Made by a program: the position numbers and the translations under genes. From Cercophora sp. LCS_1 (Eukaryota > Ascomycota > Sordariomycetes > Sordariales > Lasiosphaeriaceae), in contig JAPZLL010000038.1 in assembly GCA_036250225.1 (NCBI GenBank), positions 124,001 to 188,000 of the forward strand: 64,000 nucleotides of DNA, in the 5' to 3' direction. Shown here piece by piece: positions 10,820 to 23,068 of this stretch. How positions within the stretch are numbered: position 1 is the first letter of the stretch; every line of letters starts with the position of its first letter. The notes below the pieces were generated by a model. It saw only the letters and a program-made list of their open reading frames with translations, made no database searches and was not told the DNA's origin.

Positions 10820-11955
10820 CCGAGCCTGCTGTTTTGAGAATAGATGAAGCCGTCCACTCTGACTCCAGCTGTATTTTGGAAAGCCATCCCCCCCTAGGGC
10901 AGATTACATGCTCACTGAAGAGCCCTTCGTGATGCCTGGACCAGGAACTCACACTTGCGTAATTCGGTCGCAATTCATCATTGTGAAGCTTCGGAAAGTT
11001 CCGATCGAGCTCTCACACCGCGGTCTGCTGATGTGATTGATACACTGGAACCTTCATATCTTGCCCCAAATGCAACAAGGCCTTCAATGGTAGTTTGTTT
11101 TCCACCCTTTTGCCTGTCTGCCAATGCTCAAACCTTGCTTAGTGGAATTTGAGACCATAAGGTATCCTTATTGTTATAACACAGTCTACTTCAACAAAGG
11201 AGCAAAGCGAAGCTTTTCCCTCCATTCCTCCATCACCACCGACCGCATTTACAAAAAAAAAAAAAGACCTCTAATATTTCTAATAGAGGCCATTACAGCA
11301 TTACCATTTGTACACATCACCACCCAATAGCAAATACAGGGTCCGGCCATAACATCTAATACTTTATAGCTATGGGGCGGCCCTTAACCTTAAACATTCC
11401 TCGACCAGTCTACAATGGTTCTGCACTACAGAATATATTTTCAGGGGCCAATATGCTTCGATTTTCTAAATTCTGAACACCCATATGGGGATGTCCATCG
11501 TCCCTGCCCGCCTACCGAAGTTCTACACATAAGTAAAGCTGCGCTACGCTCGCTCCTACACTTCCAGTGCTAAACACCGAAAGTTCTCAGAATCGATCAA
11601 AGCGAAGCTTTGATCAGGAGGAATAGGTGTTCTGAGAACAAAATATCCTCCTGCCTTATTGCCAATTCATTGACGCCCCTGGCCCCCACCCCCCTGCAGT
11701 TTTAGACCCGATAACCAACCTCTGGATCACGATAAGGATTCCCCACCCACTGCCCGCAAATTTGATTTGCCCTGGGCAGCTTCACTTCCCCTCCCCCACA
11801 TTGTTGAGCGACCCGCCATCGAGGAAGCGTTGCAGGCGCGAATAACTTTTTTTCCGGCTTGACCTTCGACAGCCTGGATTTCTTTCCTGGCGAACCCACA
11901 ACGACTCCAATTGGGTACATAGAGACTTCGTAACCCAGTTGTGATCGTATACAAG
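10820..11955. other. Spacer with an AT-richer island
   Basis: Between MTG2 and the NCL1-like gene. From about 11090 to 11480 the sequence is clearly more AT-rich than its surroundings, has a 13-base A run near 11252-11266 and no plausible frame. The 14-mer CAAAGCGAAGCTTT occurs twice, at 11203 and 11598. The last 250 bases should hold the promoter and leader of the methyltransferase gene. Confidence 0.5.
11583..11639. repeat. Nested inverted repeats
   Basis: The inner palindrome GATCAAAGC-GAA-GCTTTGATC at 11595-11615 is perfect (9-base arms, 3-base loop). It is enclosed by perfect 10-base outer arms, GTTCTCAGAA at 11583-11592 and TTCTGAGAAC at 11630-11639. A further near-match pair (CAGGAGGAATA with ATATCCTCCTG) extends just to the right. 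As DNA it could extrude a cruciform; as RNA it would fold into a stem. Confidence 0.75.
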
Positions 11956-14764
11956 ATGGGTCGTGGATTCAGGGTATGGCTTTACTTTCATCCTCATCCC
12001 CTGCGTTTTTCTAAATATTGACCCATTTGCAGAAGGGTCGCGGCGGCCGTGGTGGTGGCAGAGGCGGCAAGGCCGACCGCGACGATCGCGGAGCCCACCG
12101 CCCGTACCAGACCTTTCCGGAGGTCCCAAAAGAGAACGAGAAGTTCCAGCGCTACTACGACCTCTTGCTAGATCTACCGGAGCAGGAGAAGCAAGAATTC
12201 TGGGCCGCCCTCAAGAGAGAGCTCCCCAACAGCTTTCGATTCTGCGGATCCAAGGGGTAGGCGTATCTGTTCTATCGTCGGAAGTTGGCGCGCTAACTTG
12301 GTTGCCATACAGTCATGCCCTTACCGTTCGCAGGCTCCTGGAGACGAGATACATTCCCGAAATCACTCGCATCAAGCACGATGATATCCTCGTCGACCCG
12401 CCGAAGTCTGTCCCGTGGTACCCAGATTCTCTGGCCTGGTGGATGACCACGCCGAAGAACGTGATTCGAAAGTTTCCCCCCTTTTCCGCTTTTCAGAAGT
12501 TCTTGGTCTCGGAGACCAGCGTTGGCAACATCAGCAGACAAGAGGTGGTCAGCATGATCCCGCCTTTGCTCATGGACTTGCGCCCTGGTATGACTGTCTT
12601 GGATCTGTGCGCCGCCCCCGGTAGCAAGTCGGCGCAATTGCTCGAAATGATTCACCGAGGCGAAGAGGCGCGCATTCGACAGGTTATTCGATCCTTCTCC
12701 GGCGGTGCTAACGGCGCGGTCAAGATTGAAGACGAGCTCGAAAAGGAGGCTGCAAGGTTGGAGGCCGATCCCAGCGATGACGGCCGTGCTACCGGTATTC
12801 TCATTGCCAACGATGCCGACTACAAGCGCAGCCACATGTTGATCCATCAACTCAAGCGCCTGTCTTCGCCCAACATGATCGTGACCAACCATGACGCGAC
12901 GATGTACCCTCCGATTCGAATTGCCAACCCAGATGACCCCAACAAGCCCAAATACCTCAAGTTTGACCGGATTTTGGCCGATGTCCCCTGCTCGGGAGAC
13001 GGCACGCTGCGCAAGAATGTCAACATCTGGAAGGATTGGAGCCCATCCAATGCTATGGGCCTTCATTTGACACAAGTCCGCATTCTTGTTCGCGCTCTTC
13101 AGATGCTCAAGCCGGGTGGCAGAGTCGTCTATTCTACCTGCAGTCTGAACCCGGTTGAAAACGAGTCGGTCGTGGCGGCTGCGATCGAGCGGTGTGGCGG
13201 TCCCGAGAAGATTGAAATCGTCGATTGCAGCGACCAGCTTCCGCTGCTTAAGCGAAAGCCAGGTCTCAGAACATGGAAGGTCATAGATAAATCTGGGCGT
13301 ATATGGAACTCATGGCAAGAGGTAGAGGAGTATACGAAGACGGAGGGAGAAGGCATCGCGCCAAGCCGACTCGTCGAAACTATGTTCCCTGCTCCCGAGG
13401 GACACGAAGTTGCCGATTTACCCCTTGAACGTTGCATGAGGGTTTATCCTCACCAACAAGATACCGGTGGATTCTTCATCACAGCACTCTATAAAAAAGC
13501 CGAATTCAAGGCGAAGCCGGAGGAGTCGATCAAGCGATCTCAGGATGCCAAGGCCCCTTCCAATGGTATTGGGAATGGCGCCAATAGCCCGAGTGCTACC
13601 AATGGCAATAGCGCGCCTAAGCGGGAGCTCGAGGAGGAACAAGCCGAGGAGCCAGAGACGAAGAAGAGGAGAATTTCTGAGGAGCCCCTCGACGGCACCT
13701 CCCCTTCTACGGAAACTGTGGCCCCAGAGCCCGAGGCTTCTCTCGCCCCTGAGGTTAAGGCTGACGAGGATGGCGTCTCCGTCGACCCAAAGAGCGAGGC
13801 TCAGCCAGAGACCAACACTGAAGGCGTGGACCCCGAATCAGTGCCAGGCGCAGACGTCGCTATGACCGACGCCTCGCCGGTAGACTCTCCTGCGCCTGCG
13901 TCTGAAGCAAGGCCTGAAGGCTCTGTAGCCCCAACCCCAAAGCCAGACCAGCAATCACACCCTGAGAAGAAGCAAAGACAAAGCGGCCCTTACGAGGAGC
14001 CCTTCAAATTCCTCCAGCCCGAGAACGCTGTCATCAAAAACGTCGCCGAGTTCTACAAAATCTCAGAACGTTTCCCATCAGACCGTTACATGGTCCGAAA
14101 CGCCACGGGCGAGCCTGCCAAGGCGATTTACTACACCTCAGCCCTTGTTCGAGATATCCTCACCCACAACGAAGGCCGTGGTGTCAAGTTTATTCACGGT
14201 GGCGTCAAAATGTTTGTCAAGCAAGATGCCCCTTCGGCTGATGTGTGCCGCTGGCGCATCCAGTCCGAGGGCATGCCCATCCTGCACGGCTATGTTGGCG
14301 AGGAGAGAGTGGTTGTGCTGAAGAAGAAGGAAACCCTCAAGAAACTTTTGATTGAGATGTTCCCCAAGATTGCCAACGGCGAATGGGAACGCCTCGACGA
14401 GATTGGCGAGAGAGTTCGCGATCTAGGGCTCGGATGCTGTGTGTTGCGGATTGAGCCGGAGGAGGGCGACGAGGATTTTACTGAGACAATGGCGCTTCCT
14501 CTATGGAAGAGCTTCCACAGTCTGAACTTGATGCTGCCCAAGGAGGACCGCAGCGCGATGCTACTGAGGATCTACAACGACACAACCCCCCTGATCAACA
14601 TGGGGATCAGGAAGGACGAGAAAAAGCCAGAGACAAAGACCGAGGAGACCGAGAGTACCGAGGTCAAGGCCGATAGCGAAAAGGACGAGGACGCGGTCAT
14701 GGTTGAGGCTGATGGTGAGACTGCGCCGAATGGTGTGGCTCAGTCGGAGGAGGTCAAGGCTTAG
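11956..14764 (+). CDS. NCL1: tRNA/RNA (cytosine-5) methyltransferase, NSUN2/Trm4 type
   Basis: Three exons (11956-11973, 12033-12256, 12313-14764) give 897 residues. The introns are 59 and 56 bases; the first exon encodes only MGRGFR. The N-terminus is an RG-rich RNA-binding-like stretch. The NOL1/NOP2/Sun methyltransferase domain follows. Its SAM motif I is VLDLCAAPGSKSAQLLE (about 176-192). Motif IV is ADVPCSGDGTLRKN, with a conserved Cys at about 307 used for enzyme release. Motif VI is VYSTCSLNPVENE, with the nucleophilic Cys at about 356. The C-terminal half has an acidic, Glu/Pro-rich linker of about 150 residues, then a conserved globular part (ERFPSDRYMVRNATGEPAKA), then a second acidic tail. 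Yeast Ncl1/Trm4 makes m5C in many tRNAs in the nucleus; the same substrate is inferred. A long frame opening at 11963 crosses the introns but shifts away from exon 2 and is not the protein. Confidence 0.93.
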
Positions 14765-15383
14765 ATCGCCCGCCTTCGAAGATAGGATGAGCTCACCTAA
14801 CTGTAAGATAAAGATACCTTGATGAACAAAATGGAGAGATCTCGGACCAGCAGCTTTCGTTTGGGCGCCCCCACCTGATGGTTGCGATAAAGTGTAGCAT
14901 GTGCCTGTCTCCAGTTGGCTGATACAATGCGCGCCAGAATAAAAAGGACAAAAGAGACATCGAACAGCTTGACATTGGTGTTCGTGTGGTAATACCAAAA
15001 CACCCCCACGCAGGCTTTCAGAATTCCAGCAAAGACGTCTTCTGCGTGGTTGGCTGAGAGTCATTGAAGCCGAAATCCCAAAAATTCCTAACAGCTCACC
15101 AATCGCCGTTCCCAGATCCTCACAGACTGTTGTGGTTCTGCGGTCCTCACAACTGTGGATTCTAAAGTCTTCCTGGTCATGTTACAACCCATGGGCCTTG
15201 CCGAATTTTGTTTCCTTGAGGAGCCAACGGCAACCTGCACTGCCTACCTGGTAACTTTAAGCATGTATAATTCCTTCTGGCTTTCATGTTGTTCCCCCAG
15301 TCAAAAATGACGCCATTCCAACGCCGATAGAACCTTTTTCTGGTTTCTCGTCAAACAGGTACAAAACTGTCCAGTCCTGGACT
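14765..15383. other. Convergent 3' spacer
   Basis: It lies between the stop codons of the methyltransferase gene (plus) and the ABC transporter (minus). No gene-like frame was seen; presumably 3' UTRs and terminators of both. Confidence 0.5.
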
Positions 15384-18300
15384 TCATTGCTCACTCCCAA
15401 CCTCAGTCGTCTCATCATCCACGTCCCGTTCCAGCAACTCCGTCAGCTCCGCCTCCTCGCCACTGTGCTTGACCATGTCAAAAAAGTGCTTGCCAAGACG
15501 GTACAACTCTCTAGGCGAACCCTCTTCCAGTACTTTTCCGCCACCCATGACGACGACCTTGTCGTAGTCAATAATGGTCCGAAGCCGGTGCGCAATGGTT
15601 ACCAGCGTGCGATCCGTCTCTCCGTCGCTGTTCAGTTCTTTTCGCAGCACGTTCTGTACGCCACGGTCCGTCTCGTAGTCCATGCTGGCTGTTGCTTCGT
15701 CCAGCAGCATCAGCTTGCTCTTGCGGATCAGAGCGCGACACAGAGACAACACTTGACGTTGACCGTGGGAGAAGTTTTCACCCTTTGCGGTTACTTGCAT
15801 CGAGAGCGAGAGGTCACCGGATTTGGGAGGCGTCATGGTGCCGTTGTTGGGTGTAGTTGCCTGGGAGAGAAGGGGAGTTTGCTCGGTGGCCTCGGTCACT
15901 TCGTTGTCTGGTGTGGTATTTTGCAACTCGAGTTGGCTATCACTCCCGCGGTACTGGAAGGAGGCAATGCCGTGGCACGACTCGAGGGCATTTTCAAGGA
16001 CCGCAGGGGCGACTGTACCAGAGGGGTCGAGATTGCTCTCGAGTGTGCCGTTGAATAGAATGGCCTCTTGGGGAATGATGGTGAGTGCTTGGCGGAGGCG
16101 CTTGCGCGGTATCATGGCGATGTCAACTCCGTCGTATAGGATCTGACCGGAAACGATGTGCGTGAACCGAAGGAGGGATAAGACGAGCTGTTGGGACAGG
16201 TTAGTGAAGTTTGCAATAGAGAGGCCACCGACAACATACCGTGCTCTTCCCAGATCCCGTGCGACCCACGACAGCAACACGTTCTCCGGCAGCAAACTTC
16301 AAGCTGACATCCTTGAGGATATCCGGACCATCGACATCGTACCTGACAGTGACATTGCGAAGCTCAACTGACCCCGTTGTTGGCCAGTCTTTAGAAGTCA
16401 TCAATTCACCGCTCGGAGGAGCCAAACTTGGAGGTGGAGGGCCTGCTTCGGTACTTGGCTTCTCCTCCGGCGACAGGTTGCTATATTCTTCAACGCGTTG
16501 AAACTATTCTCGATCAGTTCAGTGTTCGACAGTCAAGTAATCGCACACTCACGCCCTGAAACTCGACTTCTAGTTGGTTCAAGACCCTGACAAGCATCAG
16601 AATCGAGGAGCTGAGACCCGATACATTGGACAACGAAAAGCCGACTAGCCCAGCGCCCAAGGCAGATGATTTTGTGACGGCAATGATGCCAGCGCAGACA
16701 CTGACCACAGCAGTGATAGCATCAACGCGGACCGAAACCCAACGGTTGAGGTTGAAGGTCGCCTCCTGAGCTCTGGAAAGAGGCCGCATTCTCTTCGCAA
16801 GTTGATCACAAAACATGACGGGCATGTCGCTGCGCGCCCTGATCACAGTGAGACCCGTCATAGTATCGCCAAACTGGGAGAAGACGGGGCTGTGAGCCGC
16901 TCTCGAGATCCGTTGCAAGACAACTCCGGCTCGTGTGTACATCTCGCCACATAAGACACCGATGAAAACGCTGATCAGTGCCGGCAGCATGAAAATTGGA
17001 AGGATGGAGCTGGCAGCGCCAACGTTGAAAAGGATTCGCATAACGGTGTCTGAGGCGATATAAACCAAAACACCGACGGAGTTGTCACTAATACACCGTC
17101 AGTTCCTTCAATTTTGATCCGTCGTGTTGTTGGTTGACTTACAGTGACTTGATGTCCTTGGAAAATCGGTTCACCACTCTCCCGACTGGAATATTCTTCC
17201 ACCACGAGAGAGGTGCGTTCAGAACTCCCTCCAGGAGCTTCTTGTGTAATGTTCTTGCAGCGTTCCAAGCTCCCCGTGTGTACACGAGGTATTCAAAACC
17301 ATCGATCACCGAGTAAACAAGCATCGTAGCGGCGTAGATTCCAGCGTAGAATGCAATGTCGACATGTTCCTTCTTGGTATATGCTTCCACCCAGATTGTA
17401 AGCCAATAGGTCGTCCAGATGCCCAGAGCATTTGCCAGAATGGTCAACGAGACCACAAAGCAGAGAAAAATAGGGCCACCGAAGTAAAGCACGTATCTCA
17501 GGGCTTGGATACTGTTAGCCTTCCATTGCAAAAAGGATAAGTGGGTGACAACTTACCGATCCAGCGACTGACTCTGCCAGTTGCCTCCATTTCTGCCTCA
17601 ATCTGATCAGTCTTTACCTCTGGCTGAGCTGGTTCATCAAGAGGCGCTGCACTGCCGTTTTCTCCCGTTTTAATATTGCCTTCAATCTTAGCAGACTCAG
17701 GAATAACAGGTCTGCGGACGACACCAAGGTTTCGCTCGATACCTAGCACCTGGCCACCCTCCATTGTGATCGAAAGGTCGGCTTGCGCGGCAATCCATGG
17801 CACCTGTGTTACTAGAACGATGGTCCTGTGCTTGAGCATATCGCCGCAGAAGCACAACTCCCAAACCTTGGCTGCGGTTTTGGCGTCGAGGGCTGAAAAT
17901 ACATCGTCCAGGAAGACCACAGACGCCTTTGAGTACAGCGCTCTCGCCAGCGCAACGCGAGATTTCTGGCCACCAGAGAGAATCGTGCCATTCTCACCGA
18001 TTTCAGTTTGGTCACCTTTCGCTAGCTCTGCAAGGTCGACGCCAAAGCAAGTTGCCTCGATGACAGCATCATATCGAGCCTGTTCAAAAGGCGTGTTGAA
18101 CAAGATGTTGTCTTTGATGGTCTCGTTTTGAAGCCAGGGAGTCTGTGATGCGAAGGCAATATCAGGGGGGCTTGTCACGGTTCCGGATTCCAAGACCAAC
18201 TCCCCCAACATCGCGAGCAGAAGACTTGTTTTCCCGCTCCCAGACTGGCCAGAAACGACGTTCAGACCTCCTTCGACAAAGTCGATCGAGATGTCCTTGA

Positions 18301-20274
18301 GTCGAAAAGACGCATTCTTGGAGCGCCTGAATGTGGCATCCTGCACCTTGAGCGGTCCTTCGGGGTACTTAGGAAGCGGCTCTGTGCTTGCAAAGAACCT
18401 ATCGAGGCGGTCGAGAGATACCATGGCATCCGTGATTGTCCCCACCACCCAGCTAAGCATGTTTAGATTCCGCCGCATCGTATTGATAAGCGTTAAAGTG
18501 GTAAAGGCGACGGAAGCTGTCAGCGGCTCCCTGAGAACCCCGACGTAAAGCCCAAAGATAACAAGGAGAGTCGCAATGGGAAAAATATCTCCGGTCTCGC
18601 TGATGATTGTGCTGATGATGGCGAGGCGCCAGAGCTGACCCTGTTCCTTCGCCCGCGTCTTCTGAATGCGCTCCGCGATGGCATCCTCCCACGCGAAATA
18701 CTTGATGGCCTTGATAGAGCCCAAATACTCGGTGACAAGAGAAATTCGCGAGTCTTGTGCCAACTTGATCTTTCGTTGCGAGTCTCTCATGAGCTTGGCA
18801 AGCCAAACAGGAAGCGGCCCGGATACGATCAACACAGATATACCGACGAGGCCCGCCCACCCAGTGACCTTGAAAAGCGCGTAGCCCGTCAGCACGACAC
18901 TGACAGGGACACCGATAATGCCTAGAAGACTGTCGCGCATCCGAAAGACAGCGTCTAGATCACTCGCCATGAGGTTAGCCAGCCTTCCTGCGGATGTACT
19001 CTGAGTCGAGCCCCCAGAGTCCTTTGTGCCCCTCGTTGCAATGTTGTTTATGACGTCTTCCTCGAGCTCCATGGAAGCCATTGCTCTGTGGTACAGCTCC
19101 TGCGTGAAACCCGACCTGCATCGGACAAGGAACCTCGTTGACAGAAAGACATATTGCTGGAACGAAAGAGACTTTGCCAGCGGTCCAGCAAAGAGCAAAA
19201 AGAGCCAGAGAGCTGGATGTAGGGTGGCCTCATCGGGGTGGGCTATGTATTCAAGGAGCTGATACATGGCGAATGGCGAAACGAGCTGGAAGGCATTGGA
19301 CGCAGCAATCCAGAGCGCCATTGAAATAATCTGCGCAGGCTGGAATGCGAAGATTGTCCGCAGCGTCGTCTTGTGTTTTTCTCGGCACTTCAAAACCCTT
19401 GGAAGCAGGACCAAAGGATCATCATACCAAGGGAGTGGGTGTAGATCGTCCATTTCCAGATCCCGTCGCCAGCCAGTCCAGATGAGGGATGTCATGTACT
19501 CGAACGACAGATAGCGGACAAACCAGCTGCAGGTCTCCTCTGGGTTGGGCTCAAAATCGGGCATCTCGTAGTTTGGTGGTTTCTCGACATCCGGAGCAAG
19601 CCATTCTCGTGGAGTGAATAGAGCCACGAGGACCGCAGCAGATAGGGCACCGAGACTCGCCAGACGAACGTTGTCCAATTCATGCTCAACGCCAAGCTTG
19701 AGTAGAGGGAGGAGCATGTCCGTCGCAAGGATGAGAAACGAGGCGCTGAGAAGCACATTGACTTGGTGAAGCGCCGTGTGCCGCCATCGTGGGTTGGTAG
19801 ACAGACGGGTCAGGCCCAAAAGAAACGCGAGGCAGACTGGAGCGACGTTGAACAGCTGGTTGCGGTCTCTAAGGGTGCTGATAATTAAGAGCGAGAGTGC
19901 AGCAACGCGGGTGGCTTGGGCGGAGATTTCGTAAGGCAAACGTATTCTCGACGCCTTGGTAATTGGTGTGATGCCTCTCGACTTTGAACCTTTGCTGGCG
20001 CTCGCAGCTACCCAAAGCAAGACCCCAACGGTGAGTGCGCATTGAGGGACGCCTGATCTCGCTATTTGGGAATAGTGGTCAATCCAACCAACGTTCTCAC
20101 CGCTGCGAGCCACACATCGGTCAGCCACGGTGAGAAAACACAATTGGATCAAATGCAAAGTCGAACATACCCCGAGTAGGATCCAATCTCGCCAGCAGTG
20201 CTCACCCGGATTTCACTAACTTCCAGGTAGGAGTTCCAGCTCCAGCCCCAGCGAGAATCCAATGCAAACAGCAT
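15384..20274 (-). CDS. ABCC-type (MRP-like) ABC transporter, full length
   Basis: Six exons on the minus strand (20274-20171, 20102-17557, 17503-17143, 17087-16553, 16503-16240, 16187-15384) encode 1537 residues. The order is an N-terminal hydrophobic region, membrane domain 1, NBD1, membrane domain 2 and NBD2, as in multidrug-resistance-associated proteins that export conjugates and drugs across plasma or vacuolar membranes. NBD1 has Walker A GQSGSGKTS (about 653-661), signature LSGGQKSRVALARAL and Walker B VVFLDDVFSALDA, with Asp in place of the catalytic Glu. NBD2 has Walker A GRTGSGKST (about 1262-1270), a variant signature NFSHGQRQ, Walker B LMLLDEATASMD and switch His in TIAHRL, plus an insert of about 60 residues before the signature. 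Introns are 68, 53, 55, 49 and 52 bases. Intron 17504-17556 needs an AAG acceptor. The start at 20274 is the ATG that matches the phase of exon 2. The substrate cannot be told. Confidence 0.92.
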
Positions 20275-21859
20275 TGCAATCTTCCCGGCTCACTTTTCGA
20301 TGTTTTGTGGTTTGTGTGGTGAGCATGCACGCGCCCATTCCAGACGACGGGATGAGCAGGGGATGTGGCGTTTTATATGCTCGGCCCGAGAAGGCCAAAA
20401 ACAACCACCTTCCAAGGACGGCACCAAGTCACCCAGGGTATGGGGGGATTGTTGGTTCGAAAAAAGGTTGCCTTCGACGTTAAGACGCGTTTTACCGTGC
20501 CGGTACCTCAATGGGTCCCCGGCCCCGCCCTGCCATTGTGAAGGTGGGATGAAAGATGTGCCGGGCACAGGCAGCAGGGCGGACGCGGCACAAGACAATG
20601 ATCTCCATGACTTGCCATCGAGGCGGTTGAGATGTGCTATCTGCAACGCCGAAGGATCGGGCACTTCGTGGGCACTGATATTAGCTGTGCCGACGCCGGG
20701 CCCGACATCCCTAATCGATCAGCAAGGCTCTCCCAGTTGCAGCCTTACAATGGGGCTCCCATGCAACGGCAGCCGAATTGATGGAGCAAGGCAGAAACAC
20801 AGAGCGGCATGGTGACCCGATGGGTGTGGCTCAATTCACATGGGAGCTCCTCGCAGATGCGACCATGTCCTCAACACTTGATGCCAGCTGCAGGCGTCCC
20901 AAGCTCAAGCTCGTCGCATTTGCGACTGCCTCCCAATGGTTTGACGAAACGCAACATGGAAAGTACCCGTTGATAACGATAAGAGCTTAGATGGGCATCG
21001 AGACTGACGACATCAAGTTTGATGTTGGCGCAGAGGGGTCGGAAGTAACACCGACTCCGGACAACGCACCAGGGCAATCGAGTTGCACGGCCTAGACCTG
21101 CCTCAGGATGTTTTGCCTCCGTGGGACGTCCGGAGCGCACCCGTTCACGAACTGCCCACACCTCTCACAGGTAGGAGCAACTAACCTCATGTATTCCTTC
21201 TCTTCTTCAGTAGGTATCAGCTCACCAAAACTGATCAACCTCGCGCCCTTGTTCGCCCGTCAATAATGGTAGGATCGATCAGAACAGCGTTGATACCGCG
21301 GCGCAGTAAAGGCTCGAAAAGGGGGAGAGACCAAATGACAACAACGCCAAGTCCTCCCAGTCCCCATTTTGTAAGCGGAAGCTGCGATGGAGTGAGGTGA
21401 AGGTGCTGCCCTAGCTCGTCAGTAACGATCGCTACACGGCCTTGCAGTGTTTCTCGGTCCATATTTCTCATCTTCAAACCTTCATCGTTCTTTGCCCTCG
21501 CTTTGCAACTCATCCTGAGCCTCCCGCGATACAATCTCACCGTTTCCCACCATTCGAGACACCTGTCCTAGCGCTTTCCCTATACATCGTGTTCCTTTTA
21601 TCCCCGCTGACCCGAGATCAACAAACATCTCGTATCAGCTCATCCTGTACTCCCTGCCAAAGCAACCAACCGGTCCCTAACTACCACCAAGCTCACGCGC
21701 ACTACGGAAACCCACAAGCTCGCCCCGCATACAGCGGTGCATAAGACACCGACAGCGCCCGGAGTTTCCTTCCTGGTGCCTTCACGAACATTGTCACTCG
21801 GAGTTTTTTTGGCAGTCTTTTGGAGCCGCAATCTTCGTCGATAGAAACATTCGCTCAAC
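20275..21859. other. Divergent spacer between ABC transporter and GH17 genes
   Basis: A 1.6 kb region that should contain both promoters. The last 400 bases before 21860 are pyrimidine-rich on the plus strand, typical of a fungal leader. The open frames in the middle (such as 20300-20815) have no recognisable features. Confidence 0.45.
20371..20377 (-). promoter_or_regulatory. TATA-like element of the ABC transporter gene
   Basis: The minus strand reads CATATAAAACG here, about 97 bases upstream of the predicted ATG at 20274. Sequence and distance fit a TATA box; no experiment supports it. Confidence 0.4.
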
Positions 21860-23068
21860 ATGTACTCTGGTTCCTCCCTAGCAGCTTTTGCTGCTATCCT
21901 ACCGTTCACGTCGGCCGTATTCCAGGGGTTCAACTATGGAAACGTCTTCACGAATGGCGCACCAAAGGCACAGTCCGACTTTGAGGCCGAGTTCATGGCA
22001 GCACGAACACTTGTTGGAGCACCCGCGGTTGGCTTCCAAAGTGCCCGGCTTTTTACGATGCGGGTCAGTATCTCACGACACCGCTGTTTACGATCATGTC
22101 TTGACATTGACCTGGTAACAGCAAGCCGACAGTTCCGAACCCATCTCTGCCATTCCTGCAGCGTTTTCCACCAAGACGACGTTGCTTCTTGGGCTCTGGT
22201 GCTCTGCTGGTGACGCTATCTTCGCAAGCGAGTTGGACGCACTGAGAGCGGCTATTGCTATATACGGGTCCGAGCTGGGCAAGACAGTTGTTGGCATCTC
22301 GGTCGGCAGCGAGGATCTTTACCGTATTTCGCCAACGGGCATCAAGAACGGAGAGAACCCCGGCACGGGGCCGTCAACTATTGCCGGATACATCAAGCAG
22401 GTCCGCGAAGTCATATCCGGCACCTCTTTAACTGGGACTCCAGTCGGCCACGTCGACACCTGGACTGCCTGGGTGAATGGTTCCAACCAAGAGGTTATTG
22501 AGGCCAGCGACTTTGTTGGCGTCGATGCATATCCGTACTACCAAGACACGCAGACCAACTCCATTTCCAATAGCAGGCGACTCTTCTTTGAAGCCTTGAA
22601 CGTTACCAAGGCTGCTGCGGGCGGGAAACCTATCTGGGTCACAGAGACGGGTTTCCCCGTGACAGGTGAGACTATCAATCTCGCTGTTCCTGGTGTCGAC
22701 AACGCCAAAAAGTACTGGGACGAAGTAGGGTGCTCGTTATTCGGAACTACAAATACCTGGTGGTATACGTTTCAAGACGCCGCACCCAACCCAGGCTCTC
22801 GCAGTTTCGGCATCGTGGGTAGCAACCTTGCCGCTGGCCCGCTGTTCAATATCTCTTGCAATGCCACTGACTCGTAAGTATCCTTTCCACAAAAAGGATC
22901 CTGAAGCTGACTTACGTCAGTAGTTTGGGGTCTTTGACTGGAAACGATACTTCGGGTGCTTCCGCTACATCAACAGCCCCGGTCACAAATCGTAACGGTG
23001 TGGCTGCAGTCACTGGCTCCCTAAATGCGGCACTCGTTGCCGTTCTAGCTGTTGTGGTTGCTCTCTGA
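21860..23068 (+). CDS. GH17 glucan 1,3-beta-glucosidase/endoglucanase, GPI-anchor type
   Basis: Three exons (21860-22063, 22122-22873, 22921-23068) give 367 residues; the introns are 58 and 47 bases. The protein starts with a signal peptide (MYSGSSLAAFAAILPFTSAV), then FQGFNYG. Family 17 landmarks are RLFTM/QADSSEPISAI (interrupted by intron 1), GISVGSEDLYR with the acid/base Glu at about 132, GVDAYPYYQ, and PIWVTETGFPVTG with the nucleophile Glu at about 243. It ends in a Ser/Thr-rich linker and a hydrophobic tail (AALVAVLAVVVAL) that looks like a GPI-anchor signal. Such enzymes cut or transfer beta-1,3-glucan in the fungal cell wall. Four or more N-glycosylation sequons are visible near the C-terminus. 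Cell-wall location is inferred from the two hydrophobic ends. Confidence 0.93.

Noticed and set aside
11963..12312. A start at 11963 for the methyltransferase
   Set aside because: It reads exon 2 in a wrong frame through both introns; the spliced start at 11956 gives the conserved N-terminal part.
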